DNA of 10,177 bases, taken from the NCBI GenBank assembly GCA_044439985.1, contig JBITAG010000209.1:1-10177 (forward strand), in the 5' to 3' direction. The notes under the pieces are model-generated. The model worked only from the letters and a program-made list of their open reading frames with translations, searched no databases and was not told the origin of the DNA. The position numbers were made by a program, and so were the translations under genes. This DNA is from JAJRXR01 sp044439985 (lineage in GTDB: Bacteria > Planctomycetota > Phycisphaerae > Phycisphaerales > UBA1924). Positions 1 through 6,632 of the stretch are shown here, in pieces; position 1 is the first letter of the stretch, and each line of letters opens with the position of its first letter.

Positions 1-891
1 CACCACCTCGCGCTCCAGCCGCACCCCGAACCGCGCCTCGACGCGCTCGGCGATCACCGAGATCAGCTCGATCACGTCCCGCGCGCGGGCGCCCTCGTCC
101 GTGACGATGAAGTTCGCGTGCCGGTCCGAGACCCGCGCCCCCCCGACCCGCTCCCCCTTGAGCCCCGCCCGGTCGATGAGCATGCCGGCGCTGACGCGCT
201 CGCCCGCCCCGCCGACCCCCTCGATCGCGCTCGCCAGCGTCGGGTTCTTGAACACGCACCCCGCCGAGTCGTCCGCGAGCGGCTGTGTCTCCTTCTTGTA
301 CGCCATGCAGCGCTTCTGCTCCTCGCGCAGCGCCGCGGGATCTCCCCGCTCCAGGCGGAACTCCACGCCGTAGACGATCAGGTGGTTCAGCCTCGACCGC
401 CGGTATCCGAAGTCGATCTGCGAGCGGTCGAAGGCGTGCTCTCGCCCCGCCCGGTCGATCGCGTGCACGCGGGCCACATGGTCGCAGACCTGCCCGAAGG
501 CTCCCCCGGCGTTCATGATGACCGCCCCGCCCACACTCGCCGGGATCCCCGCCAGACGCTCCAGCCCCCCCAGGCCCCGCCGGACGCACTCGTTGATCAG
601 CTTCGGCAGCCGGGCGCCCCCGCCCACGAAGACCCGCCCGCTCTCCTCCTCGAACGCGACGTCACGGAAGACGCCCCCGGAAAGATCGACGACCAGCTCC
701 CCCACGCCCGCGTCGTCGACCAGCAGATTGGCGCCGTCCCCGAGCACCCGCAGGTCCGGATCGATGCGCACGCACTCGATGAGTTCCTCGACCGTGACCG
801 GGCGGGCCAGGCGATCGGCGCCCCCGCCGACCCCGAACCAGGTGGAGATGGGCGCGTCCGTCTCGATGGTGACGCCCGTCTGCGTCTTCAT
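1..891 (-). CDS. murB: UDP-N-acetylenolpyruvoylglucosamine reductase MurB (3' end outside window)
   Basis: Cytoplasmic FAD enzyme that uses NADPH to reduce UDP-GlcNAc-enolpyruvate to UDP-MurNAc, the substrate of MurC. No stop is reached: 297 codons are visible and the gene runs off the left edge. Visible landmarks are the FAD-domain start FGVGGGADRLARP (19-31), GDGANLL (51-57), GIPASVGGAVIMNAGG (115-130), the FGYRRSR segment (161-167; Tyr163/Arg164), GCVFKNP (211-217) and GVRLEREV (289-296), where Glu295 sits at the place of the catalytic Glu. The length already fits the shorter MurB type (about 300 residues), so only a few codons are missing. The proton-donor position, usually Ser in GSVFKNP, is Cys212. 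The ATG overlaps the murC stop as ATGA, with GGAG five bases upstream, so translation is probably coupled to murC. Family assignment is firm. Confidence 0.96.
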   Translation of the reverse strand, partial: MKTQTGVTIETDAPISTWFGVGGGADRLARPVTVEELIECVRIDPDLRVLGDGANLLVDDAGVGELVVDLSGGVFRDVAFEEESGRVFVGGGARLPKLINECVRRGLGGLERLAGIPASVGGAVIMNAGGAFGQVCDHVARVHAIDRAGREHAFDRSQIDFGYRRSRLNHLIVYGVEFRLERGDPAALREEQKRCMAYKKETQPLADDSAGCVFKNPTLASAIEGVGGAGERVSAGMLIDRAGLKGERVGGARVSDRHANFIVTDEGARARDVIELISVIAERVEARFGVRLEREVV

Positions 892-2390
892 ACCGTCTCC
901 GTCCCCGTCTCCAGGTACCCGCGCGCGACCTGCCAGACCGGCCCGGCGCCCATCACCACCAGCAGATCACCGGGACGACAGACGTTCTCGAGCTGCTCCA
1001 CGATCGCCTCGAACGGGTACAGGTGCATCGCCCGCACGCCACGCGTGCGCAGCCGGTCCACCAGGTCCGACGCGCTCACCCGGTGCTTCTCCGCTTCCGA
1101 GTCGCGCACAAAGTAAATATGCGGCACGATCACCACGTCCGCCTGCTCGAAGCTCGTCGCGAACTCCTCGAGCAGGAACCGCGTCCGCGAGTGTTGGTGC
1201 GGCTGGAAGACGCACACCAGGCGCCCCCCGCGCTCCTCCGGGCGCTCGCACTGACGCAGCGCCCGCAGCGTCGCCTCGATCTCGGTGGGGTGGTGCCCGT
1301 AGTCGTCGTACACCCGCACCCCGTCGCGCTCGCCCACCAGCTGCATGCGCCGGTCCAGGCCCTTGAACGCGCCGAGCGATCGCGCCAGCTTCTCACCCGC
1401 TCCCCCGCACAGACGCCCCAGCGCGAACGCCGTGGCGCTGTTGACCGCGTTGTGCTCCCCCGCCATCCGGTTCACCCACCCGTACGTCGGCTCCCCGGCG
1501 CGCGCCACCCAGACCTCGCGCGTCCCCGGGTCGAACCCGATCGTCCAGTCGGCGCTCGGGCTGAACCCGATCGTCTCCACCCGGCACGAGAGACCCGCCG
1601 TGATCTCCCGCCGGTGCGCCCCCTCGTGCGCGATCAGCAGCGTGCCCTCCGGCGGCGTCAGGCGCGCAAACCCCGCGAACGCCTCCACCACCGCGTCCAG
1701 CGACCCGTAGATGTCCAGATGATCCGCCTCCACCCCCGAGATGCTCGCGATCGTCGGACGCAGGTTGTGGAAGGACCGGTTGAACTCGCACGCCTCGGCG
1801 AGCAGCAGCCCCGACGCGCCCGTCCGATCCCCCGTCGGAATCGTGGACGCCCCGAGCCGGAACCCCACCGGCGCCTCCCGCGACGCGTCCGCCAACGCCC
1901 CGTGCCCCAGCTGCGAGCACGTCGCCCCCACGATCACCGAGGGGTCCAGCCCCGCGTCGGTCAGGGCGCACCCGAGCATCGCCGTCGTCGTCGATTTCCC
2001 GTGCGTTCCCGCGATCGCCACACCCGTCGCCCGTGCCATGCACGCCCCGAGCGCCTCGGCGTAGCTCACCACGCCCACGCCTCGACGCTGCGCCTCGAGC
2101 GCCTGCGGGTGGTCCGGGCGGATCGCGGCCGAGGCGATCAGCGCGTCCACATCGTCCGGGATCGCCCCCCCGTCCTGGTCCGAGTCGACGCCGATGCCCA
2201 TCGCGCCGAGCTTGCGCGTCAGCTCCGTCCGGGTCGAGTCCGACCCCCGCACCCGGGCGCCGCGCCGGTGGAGCAGCTGGGCCAGCCCCGACATCCCGCA
2301 CCCACCGATGCCAACGAGGTATGGGCGCTGCCACGGCGCATCGGCAACCGCCGCGCCCGCCTCCTTGCCGGTCGCTTCCGCACGCATCAT
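888..2390 (-). CDS. murC: UDP-N-acetylmuramate--L-alanine ligase MurC
   Basis: Cytoplasmic ATP-dependent ligase adding L-Ala to UDP-MurNAc, the first amino acid of the peptidoglycan stem. It has 500 residues from the ATG at 2390; a second ATG follows at once (2387). Domains in order: N-terminal Rossmann domain with GIGGCGMSGLA (27-37), central ATPase with P-loop AGTHGKSTTT (127-136), EACEFNRSF (199-207), EADHLDIY (221-228) and HNAVNSATA (313-321), then the C-terminal ligase domain with YDDYGHHPTEIEAT (361-374) and FQPHQHSRT (395-403). The reading frame stays open to 2513, but residues before MMRAEATG look non-coding and would overlie the promoter region. An extra stretch at about 165-193 is not in E. 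coli MurC. The gene leads a murC-murB operon, divergent from the Nudix gene. A TAGTCT -10-like hexamer sits 4 nt before the ATG and no Shine-Dalgarno is visible. Confidence 0.97.
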   Translation of the reverse strand: MMRAEATGKEAGAAVADAPWQRPYLVGIGGCGMSGLAQLLHRRGARVRGSDSTRTELTRKLGAMGIGVDSDQDGGAIPDDVDALIASAAIRPDHPQALEAQRRGVGVVSYAEALGACMARATGVAIAGTHGKSTTTAMLGCALTDAGLDPSVIVGATCSQLGHGALADASREAPVGFRLGASTIPTGDRTGASGLLLAEACEFNRSFHNLRPTIASISGVEADHLDIYGSLDAVVEAFAGFARLTPPEGTLLIAHEGAHRREITAGLSCRVETIGFSPSADWTIGFDPGTREVWVARAGEPTYGWVNRMAGEHNAVNSATAFALGRLCGGAGEKLARSLGAFKGLDRRMQLVGERDGVRVYDDYGHHPTEIEATLRALRQCERPEERGGRLVCVFQPHQHSRTRFLLEEFATSFEQADVVIVPHIYFVRDSEAEKHRVSASDLVDRLRTRGVRAMHLYPFEAIVEQLENVCRPGDLLVVMGAGPVWQVARGYLETGTETV

Positions 2391-2394
2391 GCGG

Positions 2395-2400
2395 AGACTA
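2395..2400 (-). promoter_or_regulatory. putative -10 hexamer of murC (TAGTCT)
   Basis: Reading the minus strand, TAGTCT lies 4 nt before the first murC ATG (2390) and 7 nt before the second (2387). It fits the TAnnnT pattern seen before most first genes here. There is no recognisable -35 box and no Shine-Dalgarno. If it is the -10, the transcript would start within the first two codons, which would favour the second ATG as a leaderless start. Confidence 0.5.
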
Positions 2401-2506
2401 TCGGCTGCGCCCCCGCTCGGGCGTGAGGCCCCGTGGGACGGGCGTTTTGGCCCCCCGAACGCAGGCCGCACGTCACGCCCGCCGACCACCCACCCGGGTG
2501 ACAGCT

Positions 2507-2529
2507 TGTGCACATGTTGTCCTCACAAC
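2507..2529. promoter_or_regulatory. two short palindromes in the murC/Nudix divergent intergenic region
   Basis: Within the 164-bp gap (2391-2554) there is an 8-bp perfect palindrome TGTGCACA (2507-2514), then a 5-bp inverted repeat GTTGT-CCTC-ACAAC (2516-2529). They lie just upstream of the Nudix -10 box (2543-2548), where a -35 element or operator would be. TTGTCC (2517-2522) could be a poor -35, but its 20-nt spacing is too long. The rest of the gap is GC-rich with no gene or hairpin I can defend. An operator role is speculative. Confidence 0.25.
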
Positions 2530-2542
2530 GCCCCCCCCGGCC

Positions 2543-2548
2543 TATCCT
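2543..2548 (+). promoter_or_regulatory. putative -10 hexamer of the Nudix gene (TATCCT), leaderless geometry
   Basis: TATCCT is followed by exactly 6 nt (CGATTC) and then the in-frame GTG at 2555. Bacterial transcripts usually begin 6-8 nt after the -10 hexamer, so the mRNA would begin at the start codon itself. No Shine-Dalgarno precedes the GTG. The long nfeD and nnrE show the same hexamer-6-GTG layout. Confidence 0.6.
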
Positions 2549-2554
2549 CGATTC

Positions 2555-3121
2555 GTGCCGGACCCTGCCAACATCATGCCCGGGCTCGAGAACGGGAACT
2601 CGCTCCCGTACAAGATCGCCTGCCTCTGCGATCTGCGCGATCGGGACGGACGCGTCCTCCTCCTTCGCCGGGGCAAGGCCCCCAACAAGGGCCTCTGCTC
2701 CCCCATCGGGGGCAAGCTCGAGATGGAAACGGGCGAGTCCCCCGCCCAGTGCGCCCAGCGCGAAATCATGGAGGAGGCCGGGATCCACGTCCCCATCGAG
2801 CGCCTCCACCTCCTCGGGCTCATCTCCGAGGCCGCCTTTGAGAACGAGAGCCACTGGCTCCTCTTCTACTACCGCGTCATCGGCCCCGTCGAGGTCAAGG
2901 CCGGCCCCATGAACGAGGGCTCCCTCGAGTGGTTCCACCCCGACGAGATCGAGTCGCTCCCCCTCCCCGACACCGACCGCCAGATCATCTGGCCCCTCGT
3001 GCGAAAGCATGAGACGAGCGGCGCCGAGGGCGGTCTGGGCTTCTTCGCCCTCCACATCGACTGCGCCGGTGACGCGATCTCCTGGCACGTCGAGCAGGAA
3101 ACCCCCGAAACCCGTGCCTGA
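2555..3121 (+). CDS. Nudix (MutT-type) hydrolase
   Basis: Predicted cytoplasmic pyrophosphohydrolase acting on a nucleoside diphosphate linked to another group; the substrate cannot be read from the sequence. It has 188 residues from the GTG at 2555. An in-frame ATG at 2576 is the alternative start, but the GTG is favoured by the -10 box 6 nt before it. The fold starts at YKIACLCDLRD (19-29). The Nudix box occupies about 52-77 and ends in REIMEEAGI (69-77), with the metal-binding Glu residues 70, 73 and 74. The usual G-x5-E part is two residues longer here: GGKLEMETGE (52-61) against the common GGKLEPGE. Downstream, EWFHPDEIESL (125-135) is typical of MutT-like members. The C-terminal 40 residues (about 150-188) go beyond the minimal domain and I do not recognise them. 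It appears to be a single-gene unit, followed by the nfeD promoter. Confidence 0.92.
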   Translation: MPDPANIMPGLENGNSLPYKIACLCDLRDRDGRVLLLRRGKAPNKGLCSPIGGKLEMETGESPAQCAQREIMEEAGIHVPIERLHLLGLISEAAFENESHWLLFYYRVIGPVEVKAGPMNEGSLEWFHPDEIESLPLPDTDRQIIWPLVRKHETSGAEGGLGFFALHIDCAGDAISWHVEQETPETRA

Positions 3122-3148
3122 GCCCCCAGGGCGGATCGGCGGCTGAAA

Positions 3149-3168
3149 CCGGGGATCCCCGATCCCGG
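3149..3168 (+). terminator. possible hairpin after the Nudix gene
   Basis: The stretch can pair as CCGG(G)GATC against GATCCCGG, with one bulged G and a CCC loop. It lies 28 bp after the Nudix stop and just before the nfeD -10 box. No U-run follows, so this is not a standard intrinsic terminator. It could be a weak terminator, an RNA 3' end stabiliser, or chance in GC-rich DNA. Confidence 0.25.
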
Positions 3169-3172
3169 AATC

Positions 3173-3178
3173 TATACT
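3173..3178 (+). promoter_or_regulatory. putative -10 hexamer of the long nfeD (TATACT), leaderless geometry
   Basis: TATACT is a near-consensus -10, followed by 6 nt (TTGTTC) and the GTG at 3185. No Shine-Dalgarno is present. An in-frame TTG at 3179 is a less likely start because it touches the hexamer. I see no good -35 at the usual distance. Confidence 0.65.
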
Positions 3179-3184
3179 TTGTTC

Positions 3185-5065
3185 GTGCAGAGCCTCCCCC
3201 GAACAACGCGACGACACCGGCCCCGATCCACCGCGCGGATCGCCGCCTGGCTCTGCTGCGCCCTGGCGGCCACCATCGCGATCGCCCAGGGCACGCCCGC
3301 CCAGCCCGCCTCCGTTCCCGCCTCCCGGCAGGCGGACTACGTCGCCGTCATCACCGTGAAGGGCGCCATCGACCGGATCACCTCCATGAGCGTGCAGCGC
3401 CGGCTCGACGACGCCGTCGCCGCGGGGGCCGACGCCATCGTGCTCGACATCGACTCCCCGGGCGGGGAGATCGGCGCGGTGCTCGAGATCTCCGCCGCGA
3501 TCAAGTCCTCCCCGATCCCCAACACCGTCGCCTGGATCCACCCGCAGGCGTACTCGGGGGGCGCGATCATCGCCCTGGCCTGTGCCGAGATCGTCACCGC
3601 CGACCCCGGCGCGATGGGCGACGCCTTCCCCGTCACCTTCGGCACGCAGGGCCTCAAGGCCCTGACCCCCGACCAGCGCACGAAGCTCCTGCCCCCCCTG
3701 CTCCAGGACGTCACCGACTCGGCCCGACGCAACGGGTACGACGAGTTCCTCGTCCAGGTCATGGTCACCGACGGCATCGAACTCTGGGCCATCCGCGACA
3801 CCCGGACCGGGCGCACCCTGCTCATCAACCAGGACGAGTACGTCGCCCTCTTCGGCGTCACGCCGGCGCGCGGTCACCCACTCCTCGGTTCGGTCCCCGG
3901 CGCGCGCACACGCCCCCTCAGCGAACGCGCCGACACCGAAAACGCCCCCGACCCGGACCCGGCCAACACCCCGAGCAACCCCGAGACCGACGCGCCCCCG
4001 ATCGACTCCCCCGCCGGCCCGGAGGCCGCGCCCGAGCCGGTGCTCGGCGAGTCCAACGTGGACCCCGACGCCGCCTTCACCCCCGCCGGCGAGGGCGTCG
4101 CGGACCTCACCCAGGACGTCACCAACCTGCTCGACACCCCGACCAACCGCCCCGACGTCGCCCGCCTCAGCGCGCAACGCTGGGAACCGGCGGGGTACGT
4201 CACCGACGGCACGCACGCCGTCATCCTCTCCGCGCAGCAGATGCACGACTTCGGCGTCGCCAGCGCCACGATCAACAACGACGAGGAACTCCGGGCCTTC
4301 TTCGGCGCCAAGACCCTCGCCCGCGCCGACCGCTCCTGGTCCGAATCGCTCGTCCGCTTCATGACCTCGATCCCCGTCCGGGGCGTGCTCATCGTGATCT
4401 TCCTGCTGGCGCTCTTCATGGAGATGTCCGCCCCCGGCATGATCGCCCCGGGCGCCATCGCCCTCGCCGCCGCGGTCGCCCTCCTCGCCCCTCCGATGCT
4501 CATCGGGATGGCCGGGTGGTGGGAGATCGCGGCGATCGCCTCCGGCATTCTGCTCATCGCGATGGAGATCCTGGTGATCCCCGGGTTCGGGGTCTTCGGC
4601 GTCGCGGGCCTGCTGCTCCTCTTCGGGGGACTCGTGGGCACCTTCATCCCCGACTCCAACGCCTTCCCCGGCGCTCCGGGGCAGGGCAAGGATCTGTTCT
4701 TCGGCGTCGTGACGATCGTCCTCGCCGCCGCCACCGCGGGCCTGGGGATGTACTTTGTCGGCAAGCACTTCGGGCGGCTCCCCATTGTCTCGCGCCTGGT
4801 GCTCAAGGACGCCTCTCCCGACGAGATGGCCGACCCCGCCTTCAGCGCGATGATCCCCCCACCCGCGCCACCCGTCAGCGCCGGCGACATCGGGCGCGCG
4901 GTCACCGCCCTGCGCCCCAGCGGGCGCGCCGAGTTCGGAGACGCCGTCATCGACGTCGTTTCCGACATGGGCTACATCGAGGCGGGCGAGCCCGTCCGCG
5001 TCGTAAGCGCCGACGAGTTTCGCATCCTGGTCGAACGCGACGTAACGGAAGGAGCCGAAGCGTGA
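3185..5065 (+). CDS. long NfeD protein: ClpP/SppA-like serine protease domain fused to NfeD membrane and OB domains
   Basis: Membrane-bound protease-like NfeD (NfeD1b class), expected to work with flotillin-like SPFH proteins in membrane protein quality control. It has 626 residues from the GTG. An Arg-rich N-terminus and hydrophobic stretch (about 19-34, ending AIAIA) look like a signal peptide. The ClpP-like domain (about 50-225) carries IVLDIDSPGG (85-94) and QAYSGGAIIALA (121-132), where Ser124 is the candidate nucleophile; Lys167 is a possible partner. Residues about 235-315 are a Pro/Asp/Glu/Ala-rich low-complexity insert. Transmembrane segments follow at about 400-415, 420-440, 447-463, 466-487 and 504-525. 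The C-terminal NfeD OB-like domain spans about 563-620, with GDIGRAVTALRPSGRAEF at 567-584. Its stop overlaps the start of the short nfeD (GTGA). Family assignment is strong; the catalytic Lys is inferred. Confidence 0.93.
   Translation: MQSLPRTTRRHRPRSTARIAAWLCCALAATIAIAQGTPAQPASVPASRQADYVAVITVKGAIDRITSMSVQRRLDDAVAAGADAIVLDIDSPGGEIGAVLEISAAIKSSPIPNTVAWIHPQAYSGGAIIALACAEIVTADPGAMGDAFPVTFGTQGLKALTPDQRTKLLPPLLQDVTDSARRNGYDEFLVQVMVTDGIELWAIRDTRTGRTLLINQDEYVALFGVTPARGHPLLGSVPGARTRPLSERADTENAPDPDPANTPSNPETDAPPIDSPAGPEAAPEPVLGESNVDPDAAFTPAGEGVADLTQDVTNLLDTPTNRPDVARLSAQRWEPAGYVTDGTHAVILSAQQMHDFGVASATINNDEELRAFFGAKTLARADRSWSESLVRFMTSIPVRGVLIVIFLLALFMEMSAPGMIAPGAIALAAAVALLAPPMLIGMAGWWEIAAIASGILLIAMEILVIPGFGVFGVAGLLLLFGGLVGTFIPDSNAFPGAPGQGKDLFFGVVTIVLAAATAGLGMYFVGKHFGRLPIVSRLVLKDASPDEMADPAFSAMIPPPAPPVSAGDIGRAVTALRPSGRAEFGDAVIDVVSDMGYIEAGEPVRVVSADEFRILVERDVTEGAEA
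5049..5054 (+). promoter_or_regulatory. Shine-Dalgarno of the short nfeD (AAGGAG)
   Basis: AAGGAG ends 7 nt before the GTG at 5062 and lies inside the 3' end of the long nfeD. It fixes the start of the short gene. It also shows that this genome uses Shine-Dalgarno pairing for genes inside operons. Confidence 0.8.
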
Positions 5066-5574
5066 CGGGTGACGCGATGCTGATCTGGGGCCTGGCCCTC
5101 CTCGCCGCCGCGGTGCTTCTCGTGGTGGTCGAGGTGCTCGTCCCCTCCGGGGGAATCATCGGGCTTGTCTCCGCGGGCCTGGCGATCGCGGGCGTGGTCT
5201 GCCTGTTCCGCTTCTCCACGACCTGGGGGCTCACGGGCGCCCTCTTCGTGCTTGTGGGGGGGCCGGCCCTCTTCGTCTTCGCGCTCAACATGCTCCCGAG
5301 CACGCCCACCGGACGGGCCATGCTCGGCGAGATCGACCCCGAAGCGCGCGCCGAGGCGGAACGGAAGGAACGCGAGGAACGCGAACGGTTCAACTCCCTC
5401 GTCGGCGCCGAGGGCGTCACCCTCACCGACATGCGACCTGTCGGGACCGTCCGCGTGGAGGGGGAACGCCACGAGGCCACCGCCGATACCAGCTATATCC
5501 GTGCCGGCCAGAAGGTCCGCGTGACGGGCGTGGACATGCACACGCTCAAGGTCCGCCCGATCGACCATTCGTAG
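5062..5574 (+). CDS. short NfeD family membrane protein
   Basis: NfeD protein without a protease domain (NfeD1a-like), 170 residues, probably a membrane partner of the FloA flotillin encoded next. The GTG at 5062 overlaps the stop of the long nfeD and has AAGGAG 7 nt upstream. Hydrophobic segments lie at about 7-27 (ending in EVLVPSGG, typical of NfeD), 29-50 and 55-77. A charged Glu/Arg-rich linker runs from 91 to 110 (EARAEAERKEREERERF at 94-110). The C-terminal OB-like soluble domain spans about 112-166: GAEGVTLTDMRPVGTVRVEG (115-134), then the AGQKVRVTGVD (148-158) common to the family. Having both NfeD types in tandem before floA suggests one operon, although floA has its own promoter. 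The molecular function of the short NfeD is not settled by the sequence. Confidence 0.92.
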   Translation: MTGDAMLIWGLALLAAAVLLVVVEVLVPSGGIIGLVSAGLAIAGVVCLFRFSTTWGLTGALFVLVGGPALFVFALNMLPSTPTGRAMLGEIDPEARAEAERKEREERERFNSLVGAEGVTLTDMRPVGTVRVEGERHEATADTSYIRAGQKVRVTGVDMHTLKVRPIDHS

Positions 5575-5591
5575 GGGGTCGCGGGCCCAGC

Positions 5592-5597
5592 TATACT
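5592..5597 (+). promoter_or_regulatory. putative -10 hexamer of floA (TATACT)
   Basis: TATACT lies in the 55-bp gap after the short nfeD, 32 nt before the floA GTG. A start about 6-7 nt downstream would give a leader of roughly 26 nt that carries the GAGGAG ribosome site. Unlike most other promoters here, this one would not be leaderless. No clear -35 is visible. Confidence 0.55.
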
Positions 5598-5615
5598 CGT
5601 CCGAGTCTTCACCCC

Positions 5616-5621
5616 GAGGAG
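5616..5621 (+). promoter_or_regulatory. Shine-Dalgarno of floA (GAGGAG)
   Basis: GAGGAG ends 8 nt before the GTG at 5630, normal spacing, and supports that start codon. Confidence 0.8.
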
Positions 5622-5629
5622 CCCCAACG

Positions 5630-6628
5630 GTGCCCTGGAATGCCATTCTCGTGATCGCCGGCATCATCGCCGCCCTGTTCCTGCTCGTGCTGATCGCGAT
5701 GCTCGGACAGTTCATCAACCTGTACATCCAGGCGTTGCTCTCCAACGCCAAGGTCGGCCTGCTCGAGATCATCGGGATGCGCCTCCGGAAGGTGGACGTG
5801 CGCTCCGTCGTCTTCAGTCGCATCCGCGCCGTCAAGGCGGGCATCCCGCTCTCCACGGCGCAACTGGAAACCCACTACCTCGCGGGCGGGCGCATCCACA
5901 CCGTCGTCAGCGCCCTCATCGCCGCCCAGCGCGCCAAGATCGGCCTCGACTTCGACACCGCCTGCTCCATCGACCTGGCCGGGCGTGACATCCTCGACGC
6001 CGTTCAGACCTCCGTGAACCCCAAGGTCATCGACTGCCCCAACCCCCAGTTCGGGCGCAGCACCATCGACGCGGTCGCCAAGGACGGCATCCAGCTCAAG
6101 GCCCGCGCCCGCGTCACGGTTCGCACCAACCTCCCCCGACTCGTCGGCGGCGCCACCGAGGAGACCATCATCGCCCGCGTCGGTGAGGGCATCGTCTCCT
6201 CCATCGGCTCGGCCGACTCCCACAAGGTCGTCCTCGAGAACCCCGACAACATCTCCAAGGCCGTCATCAACCGCGGTCTCGACGCGGGCACCGCCTTCGA
6301 GATCCTCTCCATCGACATCGCCGACGTGGACGTGGGCGAGAACATCGGCGCCAAGCTGCAGGCCGATCAGGCCGAGGCGGACAAGCGCCGATTCCAGGCC
6401 GAGGCCGAGAAGCGCCGCGCCCTCGCCGTCGCCCTCGAGCAGGAAAACAAGGCCGATATCGAGAAGAACCGCGCCCTCGTCGTCCTCGCCGAGGCCGAGG
6501 TCCCCAAGGCGATGGCCGAGGCCTTCCGCTCCGGCAACATGGGCATCATGGACTACTACCGCATGAAGAACGTCATCGCGGACACGTCCATGCGCGACTC
6601 GATCGCCAAGCCCGAAGACAAGCGCTGA
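5630..6628 (+). CDS. floA: flotillin-like protein FloA (SPFH/PHB domain)
   Basis: Membrane scaffold protein that forms flotillin-rich domains and is linked to membrane fluidity and membrane protein quality control. It has 332 residues, matching the usual FloA/YqfA length of about 330. One N-terminal hydrophobic segment (about 5-28) anchors it without a cleavable signal. The SPFH/PHB region follows (about 30-200), including LLEIIGMRLRKVD (44-56), the AGGRIHTVVSALIAAQRA segment (85-102) and DGIQLKARARVTVRTN (152-167). A Glu/Ala-rich coiled coil spans about 238-290 (KLQADQAEADKRRFQAEAEK at 242-261). The C-terminal MDYYRMKN (307-314) is typical of FloA. The GTG start has GAGGAG 8 nt upstream. B. 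subtilis has the same pairing of nfeD (yqeZ) with floA (yqfA). It ends 4 bp from the stop of the convergent gene at 6633-7247. Confidence 0.97.
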   Translation: MPWNAILVIAGIIAALFLLVLIAMLGQFINLYIQALLSNAKVGLLEIIGMRLRKVDVRSVVFSRIRAVKAGIPLSTAQLETHYLAGGRIHTVVSALIAAQRAKIGLDFDTACSIDLAGRDILDAVQTSVNPKVIDCPNPQFGRSTIDAVAKDGIQLKARARVTVRTNLPRLVGGATEETIIARVGEGIVSSIGSADSHKVVLENPDNISKAVINRGLDAGTAFEILSIDIADVDVGENIGAKLQADQAEADKRRFQAEAEKRRALAVALEQENKADIEKNRALVVLAEAEVPKAMAEAFRSGNMGIMDYYRMKNVIADTSMRDSIAKPEDKR

Positions 6629-6632
6629 TCCC

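Noticed and set aside
118..1116. Plus-strand open frame across murB (332 codons)
   Set aside because: Antisense to murB, whose motifs are clear on the minus strand; the predicted protein is low-complexity.
1023..2426. Long open frame on the plus strand across murC (467 codons)
   Set aside because: Arg/Pro/His-rich antisense shadow of murC, with no motif or start signal.
2391..2513. Upstream extension of murC to a GTG at 2513
   Set aside because: The added 41 residues are Gly/Pro/Arg-rich with no MurC similarity and would cover the divergent promoter region.
2387..4768. Very long open frame on the minus strand across the Nudix gene and long nfeD (793 codons)
   Set aside because: It lies antisense to two well-recognised genes. 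Its composition is Gly/Asp/Val/Arg-rich as expected for the antisense of GC-rich codons, and no domain is recognisable.
5580..5592. GGGCCC palindrome between the short nfeD and floA as a terminator
   Set aside because: Too short, with no loop and no T-run; common by chance at this GC content.
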